Below, one piece after another: positions 19,682-29,373 of a stretch of 64,000 nucleotides of DNA. Position numbers and translations under genes: made by a program. The stretch comes from Streptococcus australis ATCC 700641. GTDB taxonomy: Bacteria > Bacillota > Bacilli > Lactobacillales > Streptococcaceae. The notes beneath the pieces were generated by a model that was given only the letters and a program-made list of their open reading frames with translations, searched no databases and was not told the DNA's origin. How positions within the stretch are numbered: the stretch's first letter is position 1; each line of letters begins with the position of its first letter. The DNA lies in contig NZ_GL636091.1 in the NCBI RefSeq assembly GCF_000186465.1, positions 2,034,351 to 2,098,350 on the forward strand, given 5' to 3'.

Positions 19682-21121
19682 TTAATAATCCAATGCATCG
19701 GAATGGCCTTTTCCGTTTCCGACAAAGTAGCCTGTTTTAGCATTGATACTAAACAAATAAGTTCCATCTGGCTTAAAGAGGTTGTAATAACCATTGCCGT
19801 TGATGATATTCACGCGTTCCAAGATGTATTGATCTCCAACGATATGACCACGTTCCCGAGCAATCTTCAGAACTTTCTCCAAAATACCAGGGTTAAAGGT
19901 CCATGCAGGATTGTTTACATCGTCAAGCGCTGCTTGGTTGTATGGCACCCGGCTCAAGTTTCGTTGAAGTGGCACACCAGTACTTTGAAGACCAAAGCCA
20001 GAATAGCCTGGGTTCACTCCGCCTGTCGTGTTGCCTTCAGTAGCTGGGGCTGGGGTAGGAGCAGGACTGGTTACCGTTCCTGAAGAAACTGCATTTCCAC
20101 CTGTAGCACTGCCACCACCATCTGTCACGGGTGCTGGAGTCGCAACTTGTTGCGAGCGTCCTTGAGAAGCTGCATCCTTCAATAATTGGTTCAATTGTGT
20201 ATTAGATGTCGACACATCTGAAAAGACTGCATCACTCTTTACCTGCGCCTTGGTATCAATGGCCCCATCCTTAATAACTGGGCTGGTAAACTGAGAGTTT
20301 ACTGTTTGAATAGCAGAAACCTGCTTCACCAATTCATCGTATTTACTTTTGGCTGCATCGTATTCCTTGGTATCTTTCAATTTATCTAAACTGGCTTTTA
20401 GTTTTTCCAAATTACCAAAAGAATCATTTTTCAACTTCGTCTGCGTGTCATCTGTAAAGAAAGCTGCATACTGATCGTTAAAATCCTTCAGCAAAGCCTC
20501 TGTATTCGCACTCGTTGAGGCAGAAGAACTAGAGGACTTCTTGCTAGATGAGCTAGTAGAAGAGACCACTGTCGTTTCCCCTTTAGACTGGTTACGGATC
20601 CATTGATAAGACAACCAACTAGCCGTAGCAACTGCTGTCAGAGCTAAAACTGAAAACAGAATTGGTTTTACCCGGCTCTTTTTCGGTTCTTCAGGAATCT
20701 CAATTTCTTCATCCACATATGGTTCTGTTGGCTCTGGACCAAACTTAATTTTTGCAGGGCGTTCCCCAGGAATTGGATCTGGAATGCGAGTAGACGCGCC
20801 TTCTTTTTGACCTACTTCAGCCGGTGCTACTTCCTTCACTGGCTCTTCACTTGGAATCGGGTCCGCCGCATCCACAGTGGCTACTTCCTCTGCCTCAGCC
20901 AACATTTCCTTCTTCATGACGATGGTATCAAACTTGTGAGCTTCGATTTCGTCACGGTGCTGTTTGATGTATTTATCGAGGACATTATCTGTTTCCTTGA
21001 CCCCTGCTTCGATTTCTTCAGCTTTGCGGTTTGCTTGGCCAATCGTCATCTCTTTGGCGTCCTTAAAATCAAGAACTGACTCTGCCTCTTGGCCCAACTG
21101 CTGTTTATCTTCTTTTGTCAT
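19682..21121 (-). CDS. mapZ: MapZ (LocZ), mid-cell anchor for the Z ring
   Basis: MapZ marks the division site in streptococci and positions FtsZ. The 479-residue protein has an acidic cytosolic N-terminal region (1-150) that binds FtsZ and is a known StkP target. One membrane helix follows (about 152-174, PILFSVLALTAVATASWLSY), then a Ser-rich outside linker and an extracellular part. That part ends in a conserved C-terminal domain (about 385-479) that in pneumococcus binds peptidoglycan. A Gly/Thr/Pro-rich linker (about 330-375) separates the two outer domains. The start overlaps the upstream methyltransferase stop by 4 bases. The order gpsB-rnpB-methyltransferase-mapZ is as in pneumococcus. 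Confidence 0.92.
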   Translation of the reverse strand: MTKEDKQQLGQEAESVLDFKDAKEMTIGQANRKAEEIEAGVKETDNVLDKYIKQHRDEIEAHKFDTIVMKKEMLAEAEEVATVDAADPIPSEEPVKEVAPAEVGQKEGASTRIPDPIPGERPAKIKFGPEPTEPYVDEEIEIPEEPKKSRVKPILFSVLALTAVATASWLSYQWIRNQSKGETTVVSSTSSSSKKSSSSSASTSANTEALLKDFNDQYAAFFTDDTQTKLKNDSFGNLEKLKASLDKLKDTKEYDAAKSKYDELVKQVSAIQTVNSQFTSPVIKDGAIDTKAQVKSDAVFSDVSTSNTQLNQLLKDAASQGRSQQVATPAPVTDGGGSATGGNAVSSGTVTSPAPTPAPATEGNTTGGVNPGYSGFGLQSTGVPLQRNLSRVPYNQAALDDVNNPAWTFNPGILEKVLKIARERGHIVGDQYILERVNIINGNGYYNLFKPDGTYLFSINAKTGYFVGNGKGHSDALDY

Positions 21122-22290
21122 ATGTTTCCTTTCTCACTAGTCGCTTGTCGACGTACCCGCTCCCCAAAGAACTGATACAAGTCAACCTTTAAGGTTCCGT
21201 TATATAATTTTCTTTTTTTATCCGCTTGTCGCCCAAACTTCTTTTCAAAGTTTTCATCGCTGGTCAGGATAAATTTGCTCCAAGTCTTCAAGGGCTCAAA
21301 GACCTCTCCCATTTCAGCGTACAATTTTGTCACCCCTGCATCATCGGATAAGCGTTCACCATACGGTGGATTGGAGATAATGACCCCATTAATCTTCTCC
21401 GAGCGCAGATCTTGCACCCGCATTTGCTTAAAGGTGATGTCGCTCGCAACACCCGCTTTTTGAGCATTTTCTTTGGCAATCTCAACCATCCGCGCATCAA
21501 TATCGGTTCCCATGATGTCTAGGACAAGGTCCCGATTGATTTTTTTACTAGCCTCTGTGCGAACTTCTTGAATCAGACGATTGTCGATCCAATTCCACTC
21601 TTCAAACGAGAAAGTCCGTCTCAAGCCCGGTGCTATCTGGCGAGCTATCATCGCTGCTTCGATACAGAAGGTCCCTGATCCACAAGTCGGATCAACCAAG
21701 GGCTTATCTGGATACCAATTGGAAAGTTTAAGAATGGCTGCCGCCATATTTTCCTTAATGGGTGCGCCCCCTTTTTCCGTCCGATAACCACGTTTGAAAA
21801 GGCTGCTACCAGTGGTATCGATTAGAATAGTCGCTTGGTCCTTCAAGATGGAAACTTCAATTTTAAATTCTGCTCCATTTTCAATCAATGGAACGCCTTC
21901 TGGACGAGCATAGTGTTTTTGCAACTTTTTAACAACGGCCTTTTTCGAAATCGCTTGTACACTCGGTTCGTTATGAAGTTTGGATTTAACACATTTTGCT
22001 TTGGAAATGGGAAAACGTGCTCCTAAAGGGAGATATCGGTCCCAATCCAAGGCAAAAACTCCTTGAAAGAGTTCTTCAAAGGTGCGGGCAGGAAAAGAGC
22101 CTACGACGATCTTGATTCGGTCAGCGGCACGCAACCAAAGATTGGTTTCGATGATTGCACGAACATCACCTTTGAAACGAACCCGTCCATTTTCCACTTG
22201 GCAATCGTAGCCTAGATCACGCAATTCACGCCCAACTACTGCTTCTAATCCAGCAGCAGCTGTCGCAATTAATTCAAATTGTTTTTTCAT
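21118..22290 (-). CDS. THUMP-domain rRNA methyltransferase (YpsC/RlmL-type)
   Basis: This 390-residue class I SAM-dependent methyltransferase has an N-terminal THUMP RNA-binding domain (about 1-155). The UPF0020 catalytic domain carries DPTCGSGTFCIEAAMIARQ (about 200-218) and the N2-guanine-type motif NPPYGERL. It resembles the N-terminal half of E. coli RlmL, which modifies G2445 of 23S rRNA, so that role is likely but not shown. It lies directly below rnpB and is coupled to mapZ by a 4-base overlap. The ribosome-binding site is GAGGAAC. Confidence 0.88.
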   Translation of the reverse strand: MKKQFELIATAAAGLEAVVGRELRDLGYDCQVENGRVRFKGDVRAIIETNLWLRAADRIKIVVGSFPARTFEELFQGVFALDWDRYLPLGARFPISKAKCVKSKLHNEPSVQAISKKAVVKKLQKHYARPEGVPLIENGAEFKIEVSILKDQATILIDTTGSSLFKRGYRTEKGGAPIKENMAAAILKLSNWYPDKPLVDPTCGSGTFCIEAAMIARQIAPGLRRTFSFEEWNWIDNRLIQEVRTEASKKINRDLVLDIMGTDIDARMVEIAKENAQKAGVASDITFKQMRVQDLRSEKINGVIISNPPYGERLSDDAGVTKLYAEMGEVFEPLKTWSKFILTSDENFEKKFGRQADKKRKLYNGTLKVDLYQFFGERVRRQATSEKGNI

Positions 22291-22305
22291 TTGTTCCTCA
22301 TTGTT

Positions 22306-22345
22306 TAAAAAAGGAGGTTGAGATTTCTCTCCCCCTCACCACCTA
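22306..22345 (-). terminator. rnpB terminator
   Basis: On the minus strand, AGGTGGTGAG pairs imperfectly with CTCAACCTCCT and is followed by six T, immediately after the rnpB 3' end. Confidence 0.65.
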
Positions 22346-22726
22346 TATGCAATTTTCTATAAGCCATGTTTTGTTCCAGAAATGACTAGGTACCATTTCC
22401 TTCGATAATCATCTGTCTACTGTTTCCAGTCAGAATGCTATGTTCGTTTCCATGCATTCCATGCCCCGACCAAAGTTTGGGTTGCTAGCTTGAGGGGTTT
22501 ACCGCGTTCCACTTTTTAGGTTTCCCTAAAAACTACGTCACTGTGGCACTTTCAGAGCTAGTAGAACTTATCCTAAGACTTAGCCCGTTCGCTCGCCGTA
22601 ACTTGAAGATCAAGTCCCTAGGCTTATGGATTCACCTAGCACAAACACTACAGGCATCACAGCCTGTGCTAGCATGGACTTTCCTCATGAGAGAAAGCTC
22701 TCACGCGATTATCCAAAAATTGCACG
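22344..22726 (-). ncRNA. rnpB: RNase P RNA (type B)
   Basis: This is the catalytic RNA of RNase P, which trims the 5' ends of tRNA precursors. The minus strand begins GTGCAATTTTTGGATAATCG and ends with the pairing partner TATAGAAAATTGCAT, which closes helix P1. Family landmarks in between include GAGGAAAGTCCATGCTAGCA near the 5' end, AACGGGCTAAG, GTAAACCCCTCAAGC, and the 3' stretch GGCTTATAG. The length of about 383 nt fits streptococcal rnpB. The ends are set by P1 pairing and may be off by a few bases. It fills the gpsB-methyltransferase gap; no other gene is seen there. Confidence 0.95.
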
Positions 22727-22741
22727 TTCATATTTAATGTC

Positions 22742-23086
22742 TTAAAAATCACGATCTACAACTTGTTTCCCGAAGACTTCTTTTTCTAGACGATTTAAGC
22801 GTTTCAAAATATCGAAGTTTGTCGTAGTAGTGACCTGAGGAAACTCATGCTTTGGAGCAGACTCAGGAACTGATGGACTCGGAGTTGCTTGGCTCGTCTT
22901 CTTAGCTAATTCTTCACGGAGCCGAGCATTTTCTTCTTTCAATTCCTTCACTAAGGCAGCATAGGTTTCATAGTCTTTGATGACATCATCCAAAAACTCA
23001 TTTACCTCAACTTTACTAAATCCACGAACTTCTTTTTTGAAATCTTGATCAAAAATATCTTTCGCAGTAAAAATAATACTTGCCAT
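22742..23086 (-). CDS. gpsB: GpsB cell division regulator
   Basis: GpsB is a small DivIVA-like coiled-coil protein that links septal and peripheral wall synthesis and is needed for full StkP activity. It has the DivIVA N-terminal lipid-binding and PBP-binding region ([20 protein letters not shown], about 8-28), a coiled coil (about 35-65), a variable linker rich in Ser and Pro, and a C-terminal helix bundle ([15 protein letters not shown]). I choose the second of two adjacent ATGs (23086) because family members begin MASIIF and the GGAGAG spacing is better. Confidence 0.95.
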   Translation of the reverse strand: MASIIFTAKDIFDQDFKKEVRGFSKVEVNEFLDDVIKDYETYAALVKELKEENARLREELAKKTSQATPSPSVPESAPKHEFPQVTTTTNFDILKRLNRLEKEVFGKQVVDRDF

Positions 23087-23155
23087 CATTCTCTCCGTTC
23101 TAGTTAATCATAATCATTATATAAAAAATGAGGAGCAAAAATCAAGGTAAACCAC

Positions 23156-23683
23156 TTATTTTTCGTAAATTTTTTCTGCTACTTCATTTAAGTCATCAAA
23201 GTTTAATCTTTTGACATGATACTGATCCTTTTCTAGCATCATTTTGTAAAGATATTTGAGATTTGTTTCATGTTCTGGATCGTAAAATAAATAGGCACCA
23301 TCTGTATTTTCTAACAAAAACGTATTGTATTCTTTGAATTGACCTGGCTGGCTATAAGAGGGATAGGCATATTTGACAAAATTAACCTGTTTAAAGCGAC
23401 TGAGGACTTCTTGATTGGCCTCATTCCAGTTCTCTCCTTGATTTTCAAACATAAAAATTGTGGCCAACTGTATCTCATATTCTTTTTTTAATTCCTGAGC
23501 AACCTCTAAAACCCAAGCTTCAAAACCTAAATTCCCTGTAAAAATCAACCACTTGACTCCCTCTTCCAAAAAACGGACTAAATCCCTACGAATCGCTTCT
23601 TTAATTATTGGAAGTCGGGGGTCCTTAGCTGTCAGAATTCCCAATTCAAATGCCTTATAACCTGTAATCAGTAAACTATTCAT
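23156..23683 (-). CDS. YpsA/DUF1273 SLOG-superfamily protein
   Basis: This protein of about 175 residues belongs to the UPF0398/YpsA family, whose fold is SLOG-like and suggests nucleotide binding. B. subtilis YpsA is linked to cell division alongside GpsB. Visible features are the N terminus [16 protein letters not shown], the motif [18 protein letters not shown], and an acidic C-terminal half. The open frame runs 42 codons further upstream, but AAGGGG before the ATG at 23683 and the family N terminus fix the start there. It lies 70 bp upstream of gpsB and divergent from recU. Confidence 0.9.
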   Translation of the reverse strand: MNSLLITGYKAFELGILTAKDPRLPIIKEAIRRDLVRFLEEGVKWLIFTGNLGFEAWVLEVAQELKKEYEIQLATIFMFENQGENWNEANQEVLSRFKQVNFVKYAYPSYSQPGQFKEYNTFLLENTDGAYLFYDPEHETNLKYLYKMMLEKDQYHVKRLNFDDLNEVAEKIYEK

Positions 23684-23749
23684 TATTTCCCCTTCCTTCT
23701 TCATTTTGTGATATAATAGAGTGATGTAATTGTACCAATAAGGAGAATG

Positions 23750-24343
23750 ATGGTCAACTATCCTCACAAACTTAGCAAGAAATCTTCTTCGCCCATCCAG
23801 AGGAAGCAAAGTGTGAATTTTGCCAATCGAGGGATGACATTTGAAAAAATGATTAATGAGAGCAATCAGTACTACCTTTCTAGAGGGCTAGCGGTTATTC
23901 ATAAAAAGCCGACACCCATCCAGATTGTAAAGGTGGACTATCCTCATCGCAGTCGGGCAAAGATTGTGGAAGCTTATTTTCGCCAGGCATCTACCACAGA
24001 CTATTCTGGTGTTTATAAAGGACACTACATTGATTTTGAAGCAAAAGAGACCCAGCAAAAACAAGCCATGCCGATGAAAAACTTTCATCAGCACCAGATT
24101 GATCACATGGCTGCGGTCGTCCAACAGGGGGGAATTTGTTTTGTGCTCTTGCATTTTGCAAAGCTCAGTGAGACCTATCTACTGCCCGCTCCTTCCTTAA
24201 TCGACTTTTACAACATCGATCACGGCAGTAAATCTATGCCATTGACCTATATACAGAAAAATGGTTATCGTATCGAGACAGATCGACTTCCAAGCGTCCC
24301 TTATCTCGATATTATCGAACAGAATCTACTAGGCGGTAATTAA
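23750..24343 (+). CDS. recU: RecU Holliday junction resolvase
   Basis: RecU cleaves Holliday junctions during recombination and helps chromosome segregation. The protein of about 197 residues has the family's basic disordered N terminus, [13 protein letters not shown], and the nuclease core [18 protein letters not shown] with acidic metal ligands followed by a Gln/Lys-rich part. Two ATGs are adjacent; AAGGAG ends only one base before the first, so I choose the second (23750, MVNYPHK). It ends directly against the pbp1a ATG (TAAATG), the conserved recU-pbp1a pair. Confidence 0.95.
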   Translation: MVNYPHKLSKKSSSPIQRKQSVNFANRGMTFEKMINESNQYYLSRGLAVIHKKPTPIQIVKVDYPHRSRAKIVEAYFRQASTTDYSGVYKGHYIDFEAKETQQKQAMPMKNFHQHQIDHMAAVVQQGGICFVLLHFAKLSETYLLPAPSLIDFYNIDHGSKSMPLTYIQKNGYRIETDRLPSVPYLDIIEQNLLGGN

Positions 24344-26470
24344 ATGAACAAACAAACAGTTATCCAGTGGTTAAAATATGCAGCGATTGCGGCTATTTCC
24401 TTATTTTTCCTTTTACTTATCCTGGCTGGATTGGTATTTGGATACTATGCCTCAAAAGCACCGACTCTTTCTGAGAAAGACCTCATTGCAACGACATCCA
24501 GTAAAATTTATGACAATCAAAACAATCTGATTGCCGACTTGGGTGCTGAGAAACGAATCAACGTAAAAACAAATGAAATCCCAACTGACTTGGTCAATGC
24601 GATTGTGGCGATTGAAGACCACCGCTTTTTCAACCACAGAGGGGTCGACTTTATTCGTATTGGAGGAGCCTTCTTCAGTAACCTCCGAGGAGGTCGCCAA
24701 GGGGGATCTACTCTTACACAGCAGTTGATCAAACTCACTTACTTCTCTACTTCATCGTCCGACCAAACCCTATCTCGGAAAATTCAAGAAGCTTGGCTTG
24801 CTACTCAATTAGAGCAAAAAGCAACCAAACAAGAGATTTTGACCTACTACATCAACAAAGTCTACATGTCTAACGGAAACTACGGAATGCAAACAGCTGC
24901 TCGTAGCTACTATGCAAAAGACTTGAAGGACCTTTCTCTGCCACAAGTGGCCCTATTGGCCGGAATGCCTCAAGCACCGAACCAATACGATCCTTATACC
25001 AATCCGGAAGCTGCTCTCCAACGCCGTAATCTGGTTCTTAAAGAAATGTTGGATATGAAGTCCATTACAAACGAGCAGTACGAAAGTGCCGTCAATACAC
25101 CTGTTACCGATGGCTTGCAAAGTCTAACCGGCTCAAGCAACTATCCTGCTTATATGGATAACTACCTCAAAGAAGTCATCCAACAAGTCGAAGAAGAGAC
25201 AGGCTACAATGTCTTGACAACTGGTATGGATGTCTACACCAACGTCGATACCGCAGCTCAAAAACGTCTGTGGGATATATACAACTCTGACGAATATGTC
25301 AATTATCCAGATAATGAGTTGCAAGTTGCTTCTACTATCATCGACGTGACAAACGGAAAAGTCATTGCTCAGTTGGGATCCCGTCATCAATCATCTAATG
25401 TATCCTTCGGTACCAACCAAGCTGTCGAAACAAACCGAGATTGGGGTTCTACAATGAAACCTATCTCAGACTATGCTCCCGCGATTGAATATGAGGAGTA
25501 TAACTCCACTGGAGTAACCATTCCTGATACACCTTACAACTTCCCTGGTACAAATACGCAGATTAATAACTGGGATAGACAATACTATGGCAATATCAGC
25601 ATGGTCTATGCTCTCCAACAAACCCGTAACGTTCCTGCGGTCCGGGCCCTTGAAAAAGTTGGTTTGAAGAAGGCTCAGAAATTCTTGAGCAGCATCGGAA
25701 TCGATTATCCAGAAATGGTATATGCAAATGCCATCTCAAGTAACACTAGTGACTCTAGCAACAAATACGGGGCTAGCAGTGAAAAAATGGCCGCTGCTTA
25801 TGCAACCTTCGCCAATGGAGGAACCTATTACAAGCCTCAATATGTGAATCGGGTTGTCTTTAGCGATGGTACAACGAAGAACTTCGAAACCTCTGGAACA
25901 CGAGTGATGAAAGAGACGACAGCTTACATGATGACAGATATGTTGAAATCAGTTATCACAGCTGGTACAGGATACAATGCAAATATTTCTGGTCTTTATC
26001 ATGCTGGTAAAACAGGTACCTCTAACTATGACGATAATGAATTGAGAAAACTGACAAAAGATTACAGTTACTCAAGCATTGTGACACCGGATGAATTGTT
26101 TGTGGGCTACACAACGCAATATTCTATGGCTGTATGGACAGGATATACCAATCGCTTGACTCCAGTCCTTGATGATGGAATCAAAGTCGCAACAGATGTC
26201 TACAAACAAATGATGCTGTATTTGTATGAGCAATACGGATCGGGTAGCGCAGACTGGACCCAACCAAGTGGCGTATACCGTAGCGGTTCCTACCTCTATG
26301 TCAATAATGGTAAGAATAACTACAATTACTACAATTACTATTATGAGCCAAGTCCCGTCAGTCAAGATATTGAAGCAACAGAAGATAGTTCAAGTTCTAG
26401 TTCATCTAACTCAGAAGAGAATTCTGAACACACTGAACCTTCTGCCAAAGAAAATGAACAAAATCGCTAG
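24344..26470 (+). CDS. pbp1a: Penicillin-binding protein 1A (class A bifunctional)
   Basis: PBP1A polymerises and cross-links peptidoglycan. The 708-residue protein has a short cytosolic tail, a membrane helix (about 11-35), and a GT51 transglycosylase domain with Glu91 in [13 protein letters not shown] and [11 protein letters not shown]. The transpeptidase domain has S369-TMK, a T427-RN triad in place of the usual SxN, and K556-TG followed by TSNYDD. The C-terminal tail is rich in Asn, Tyr and Ser. It is translationally linked to recU, with no gap between stop and start. Confidence 0.97.
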   Translation: MNKQTVIQWLKYAAIAAISLFFLLLILAGLVFGYYASKAPTLSEKDLIATTSSKIYDNQNNLIADLGAEKRINVKTNEIPTDLVNAIVAIEDHRFFNHRGVDFIRIGGAFFSNLRGGRQGGSTLTQQLIKLTYFSTSSSDQTLSRKIQEAWLATQLEQKATKQEILTYYINKVYMSNGNYGMQTAARSYYAKDLKDLSLPQVALLAGMPQAPNQYDPYTNPEAALQRRNLVLKEMLDMKSITNEQYESAVNTPVTDGLQSLTGSSNYPAYMDNYLKEVIQQVEEETGYNVLTTGMDVYTNVDTAAQKRLWDIYNSDEYVNYPDNELQVASTIIDVTNGKVIAQLGSRHQSSNVSFGTNQAVETNRDWGSTMKPISDYAPAIEYEEYNSTGVTIPDTPYNFPGTNTQINNWDRQYYGNISMVYALQQTRNVPAVRALEKVGLKKAQKFLSSIGIDYPEMVYANAISSNTSDSSNKYGASSEKMAAAYATFANGGTYYKPQYVNRVVFSDGTTKNFETSGTRVMKETTAYMMTDMLKSVITAGTGYNANISGLYHAGKTGTSNYDDNELRKLTKDYSYSSIVTPDELFVGYTTQYSMAVWTGYTNRLTPVLDDGIKVATDVYKQMMLYLYEQYGSGSADWTQPSGVYRSGSYLYVNNGKNNYNYYNYYYEPSPVSQDIEATEDSSSSSSSNSEENSEHTEPSAKENEQNR

Positions 26471-26491
26471 TCAGATAATTTAAGTCCAAAC

Positions 26492-26525
26492 AAAAGCACG
26501 ATTGTTAATCAACAATCGTGCTTTT
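26492..26525. terminator. Bidirectional pbp1a / pepC terminator
   Basis: AAAAGCACGATTGTT and its exact complement form a 15-bp stem with the loop AATC. It lies between the convergent pbp1a and pepC stops. Confidence 0.93.
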
Positions 26526-26534
26526 CAATTCAAC

Positions 26535-27872
26535 TTATTTAGAAGCCAAAGCCCCCATCGGATCCCATGGAGCCAGGACGATTGGCTCTGCCTCATAAGC
26601 AGCCAATTCTTCCGCTGTCAACAGTTCCTTGCGGACAACGATTTGGTAGGTGTATTCGTCCATCCAGGCGTCAGAAGCGACGAAGTAGCCATCTGTTCCG
26701 ACTTTCTCTCCCCAAGAATTCTCAACCTTCCATTTGAGAGAGCGTCCAGCTTCGTCCAGATCCACACCAGTCAAGACCATGGCATGGGTCATGAGACTTT
26801 CCGCATAATCCAAACGCCCTGCCTTATCTTGAGTCAGCTGGATATCCATTCCCGCTTCAAAATCGTAGACATCTGTCGCAAGGATTCCAGCTTTCCGGTT
26901 GCTGATTTGGCCGACATCCGATCCAAACCAAACAGTTTCTCCAGCTTTCATTTGGGCAATGGCCAATTCTTTCAAGCGCTCCATCGGAACATTGAGGTAG
27001 CGGACTTCCCGGCTACCGACCACATTCCCCAGCATCTCAACTGTGTAGGACTGGCCATAAGGCTTGTCTGCCGTAGGCGCATTGATAACAGAAACGTAGT
27101 CCTCCAACTGAAGATCCACATATTTTTTGTAAAAGCTTTGAGGTGTCAAGCCAGACTCTGTGTGGAAGTTATTGTCCTTATCACGATAAGAGAAACTAAA
27201 TGTACGAGGAGGCAAGCCCAGTGACATAGCTAAGAAATTAAAGATTTCTTGTAGGAGCTCTTCTTTCTTGCTTTGAACCGTTGCTTGATCTGCTCCACTC
27301 GCAAGCAATTCGCGCAGGATCTGCGCATCTTGACGCAACAATTTGTTTAAGTAGGTATTGAGCTCCCGGCTATTGCTAGATGAGATAGATTCTGGATAGA
27401 CAGACTTGGGTACGACCCCATATTTTTCAAAAAGGGAAACGACCATATCCCATTGACCACCATCTTGTTGAGGGGTTTGAAGGAGGAAGGCCACCTTGCG
27501 GCTGGTCAAATCCTGGTCCGCTGTCGCAATGATTTGTTCCAAGAACCAGTTGGATTTTTCGTACTTGTCCCAGAAGAAGGTATGAGCTTGAGACAACTCA
27601 AAATCCTCTAATTGGAAGCTGGCAATCATTTTATGACGGAAGGTATTCAGAGCCGCAAACATCCAGCAACGACCTGAAGCTTTCTGGTCCGTCACCTTGT
27701 CCTTGGTTAAATCAAGAGAAAAGACGGGTGTATTTTCAACTGCACTTTTGCGTGTCTCTAAAGCTGCATGAATCCCATTGTGGGTGATGGCATTTTCAAG
27801 AGCCACAAATTTCACATTTGCTTGGTAATTCGCATAGAGTTGATCTGTAAACTCTTTTGTTAATTCTGACAT
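26535..27872 (-). CDS. pepC: Aminopeptidase C (bleomycin hydrolase family)
   Basis: PepC is a cytosolic cysteine aminopeptidase of family C1B that degrades peptides. The papain-like triad is Cys69 in QKASGRCWMFAAL, His in LMTHAMVLTGV, and Asn in KVENSWGEKVG. The length of about 445 residues is standard for the hexameric enzyme. I choose the ATG at 27872 (MSELTKEF) because AAGGAG lies 6 bases before it inside the longer open frame. It is monocistronic. Confidence 0.96.
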   Translation of the reverse strand: MSELTKEFTDQLYANYQANVKFVALENAITHNGIHAALETRKSAVENTPVFSLDLTKDKVTDQKASGRCWMFAALNTFRHKMIASFQLEDFELSQAHTFFWDKYEKSNWFLEQIIATADQDLTSRKVAFLLQTPQQDGGQWDMVVSLFEKYGVVPKSVYPESISSSNSRELNTYLNKLLRQDAQILRELLASGADQATVQSKKEELLQEIFNFLAMSLGLPPRTFSFSYRDKDNNFHTESGLTPQSFYKKYVDLQLEDYVSVINAPTADKPYGQSYTVEMLGNVVGSREVRYLNVPMERLKELAIAQMKAGETVWFGSDVGQISNRKAGILATDVYDFEAGMDIQLTQDKAGRLDYAESLMTHAMVLTGVDLDEAGRSLKWKVENSWGEKVGTDGYFVASDAWMDEYTYQIVVRKELLTAEELAAYEAEPIVLAPWDPMGALASK

Positions 27873-27940
27873 AAGATTCTCCTTTGTAAAGCTACTTACC
27901 ATTATAGACCATTGGCTAAAATCTTCAAGTAAAAATTGTT

Positions 27941-28492
27941 TTAAAGGTCAGAAGAATGGATCGTGTAGATGATTTGATTTCCGACATAGCCTTTTCTGGC
28001 AACAGCATCTGGGAGAGTTTCAAGATATTGCATTCCAGCTTTTGCCATTACCCGTCCCGAAGCAGGGTTCAAACTGACATACTTGGCCTGAACTTCCTTG
28101 AATCCCACCTCTACCAACAAAAAGTGTAAAACAGCCTGGAGGGCTTCTGTCATCAGACCTTGACCCCAGAAGTTCTTCCCTAGAATATAGCCGACTTCAC
28201 ACAGTTCTTTTTGCGAATCCTGAGAAACGACACTGATATCACCTATCACTTGTGCGGGATCATCTTTCTTACAAATCGCCCATTTGTAGGTGTTTTCCTC
28301 TTGGTAATGAAGGAGCCATCTCTCAATTGAAGCTCGAGTCACTTGAGGATTTGGATGGGGATCCCAAGTCACATATTTAAGATTATCTGCATCAGATGCC
28401 CAATTTTCAAACATTGCCTTTGCATCCTCTACAACAAAGCGTCTTAATAATAAACGCTTGGTTTCCAGTTCAATAGTACCCAATTTTCTCAT
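27941..28492 (-). CDS. GNAT N-acetyltransferase (RimJ/RimL type)
   Basis: This 183-residue protein has the Acetyltransf_3 fold: the N-terminal ETKRLLLRRFVVEDAKAMFENWA, then the acetyl-CoA loop region VGYILGKNFWGQGLMTEAL (about 103-121), and the late LNPASGRVMAKAGM motif. Members acetylate protein N termini or small amines. The substrate cannot be told from sequence. It sits alone between the nadE terminator and pepC. Confidence 0.88.
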   Translation of the reverse strand: MRKLGTIELETKRLLLRRFVVEDAKAMFENWASDADNLKYVTWDPHPNPQVTRASIERWLLHYQEENTYKWAICKKDDPAQVIGDISVVSQDSQKELCEVGYILGKNFWGQGLMTEALQAVLHFLLVEVGFKEVQAKYVSLNPASGRVMAKAGMQYLETLPDAVARKGYVGNQIIYTIHSSDL

Positions 28493-28517
28493 CTACTTTC
28501 CTCCTATTCTGTTTAAA

Positions 28518-28540
28518 AAAAGTCGGCTCAACCGACTTTT
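28518..28540 (-). terminator. nadE terminator
   Basis: AAAAGTCGG/CCGACTTTT stem with a 5-base loop; on the minus strand it is followed by a T run. It lies between the nadE stop and the GNAT gene. Confidence 0.9.
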
Positions 28541-28548
28541 CTTTTCTA

Positions 28549-29373
28549 TCAACGCCAGAAGGTATCAAATACCGTAATCGGTAGATGACGTTTGTGTTGG
28601 CCTTTGTGCCACCAGTTTTCAATGGTTGCTTGAGCTTCTGGGCTAACTGATTTCCCTTCTAGGTAGTCATCAATTTCTGCATAGGTCACCCCAAGAGCTA
28701 CTTCGTCAGCGATACCTGGCTTTTCTTCTTCCAAATCTGCAATCGGTACCTTCTCATACAAGGCAGGATCAGCTCCCAGTGCCTGAAGCAACTGCTTGCC
28801 TTGGCGCTTATTAAGGCGGTAGAGAGGAAGGATATCGGCTCCGCCATCTCCAAACTTGGTAAAGAAACCAGTGATATTTTCGGCCGCATGGTCCGTCCCA
28901 ATGACGGCTCCGCTATAGGCACCTGCTAGAGCGTACTGAGCAACCATCCGACTCCGTGCCTTGATATTGCCCTTGTTAAAATCTGAGACATCTGTTCCTG
29001 TCGCTTCGACAGCACGCTCCATGGCATCGACCGATTCCTTGATGTTCACGACCAGGCTGACGTCTGGCTGGATGAAGGCCAAGGCCTTTTGGGCATCTGC
29101 TTCATCCGCTTGAACACCGTAGGGCAAGCGGACAGCAACAAACTGATAACTGGCATCTCCAGTCTCTGCCCGCATTTCCTCCATGGCTAATTGAGCCAGG
29201 CGACCCGCTAGGGTCGAGTCCTGTCCTCCCGAAATTCCTAAGACAAAGGTCTTTAGAAAAGGATGTTTTTGCAGGTAGTCCTTCAAAAAATCAATGGACC
29301 GGCGAATCTCTTCTTGAGGATCAATGACTGGCTTGACCCCTAATTGGGCAATAATATCTTCTTGTAGGCTCAT
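28549..29373 (-). CDS. nadE: NH3-dependent NAD+ synthetase
   Basis: NadE amidates deamido-NAD with ammonia and ATP to give NAD+. The 274-residue protein has the PP-loop [14 protein letters not shown] (about 46-59) and the conserved [20 protein letters not shown] stretch. It lacks a glutaminase domain, so it is the ammonia-dependent class. The ATG overlaps the pncB stop by 4 bases, which pairs the first and last steps of nicotinate salvage. Confidence 0.97.
   Translation of the reverse strand: MSLQEDIIAQLGVKPVIDPQEEIRRSIDFLKDYLQKHPFLKTFVLGISGGQDSTLAGRLAQLAMEEMRAETGDASYQFVAVRLPYGVQADEADAQKALAFIQPDVSLVVNIKESVDAMERAVEATGTDVSDFNKGNIKARSRMVAQYALAGAYSGAVIGTDHAAENITGFFTKFGDGGADILPLYRLNKRQGKQLLQALGADPALYEKVPIADLEEEKPGIADEVALGVTYAEIDDYLEGKSVSPEAQATIENWWHKGQHKRHLPITVFDTFWR

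Noticed and set aside
26502-27224. 240-codon plus-strand open frame opposite pepC
   Set aside because: It is antisense to the well-supported pepC gene, has no ribosome-binding site and no recognisable domains.
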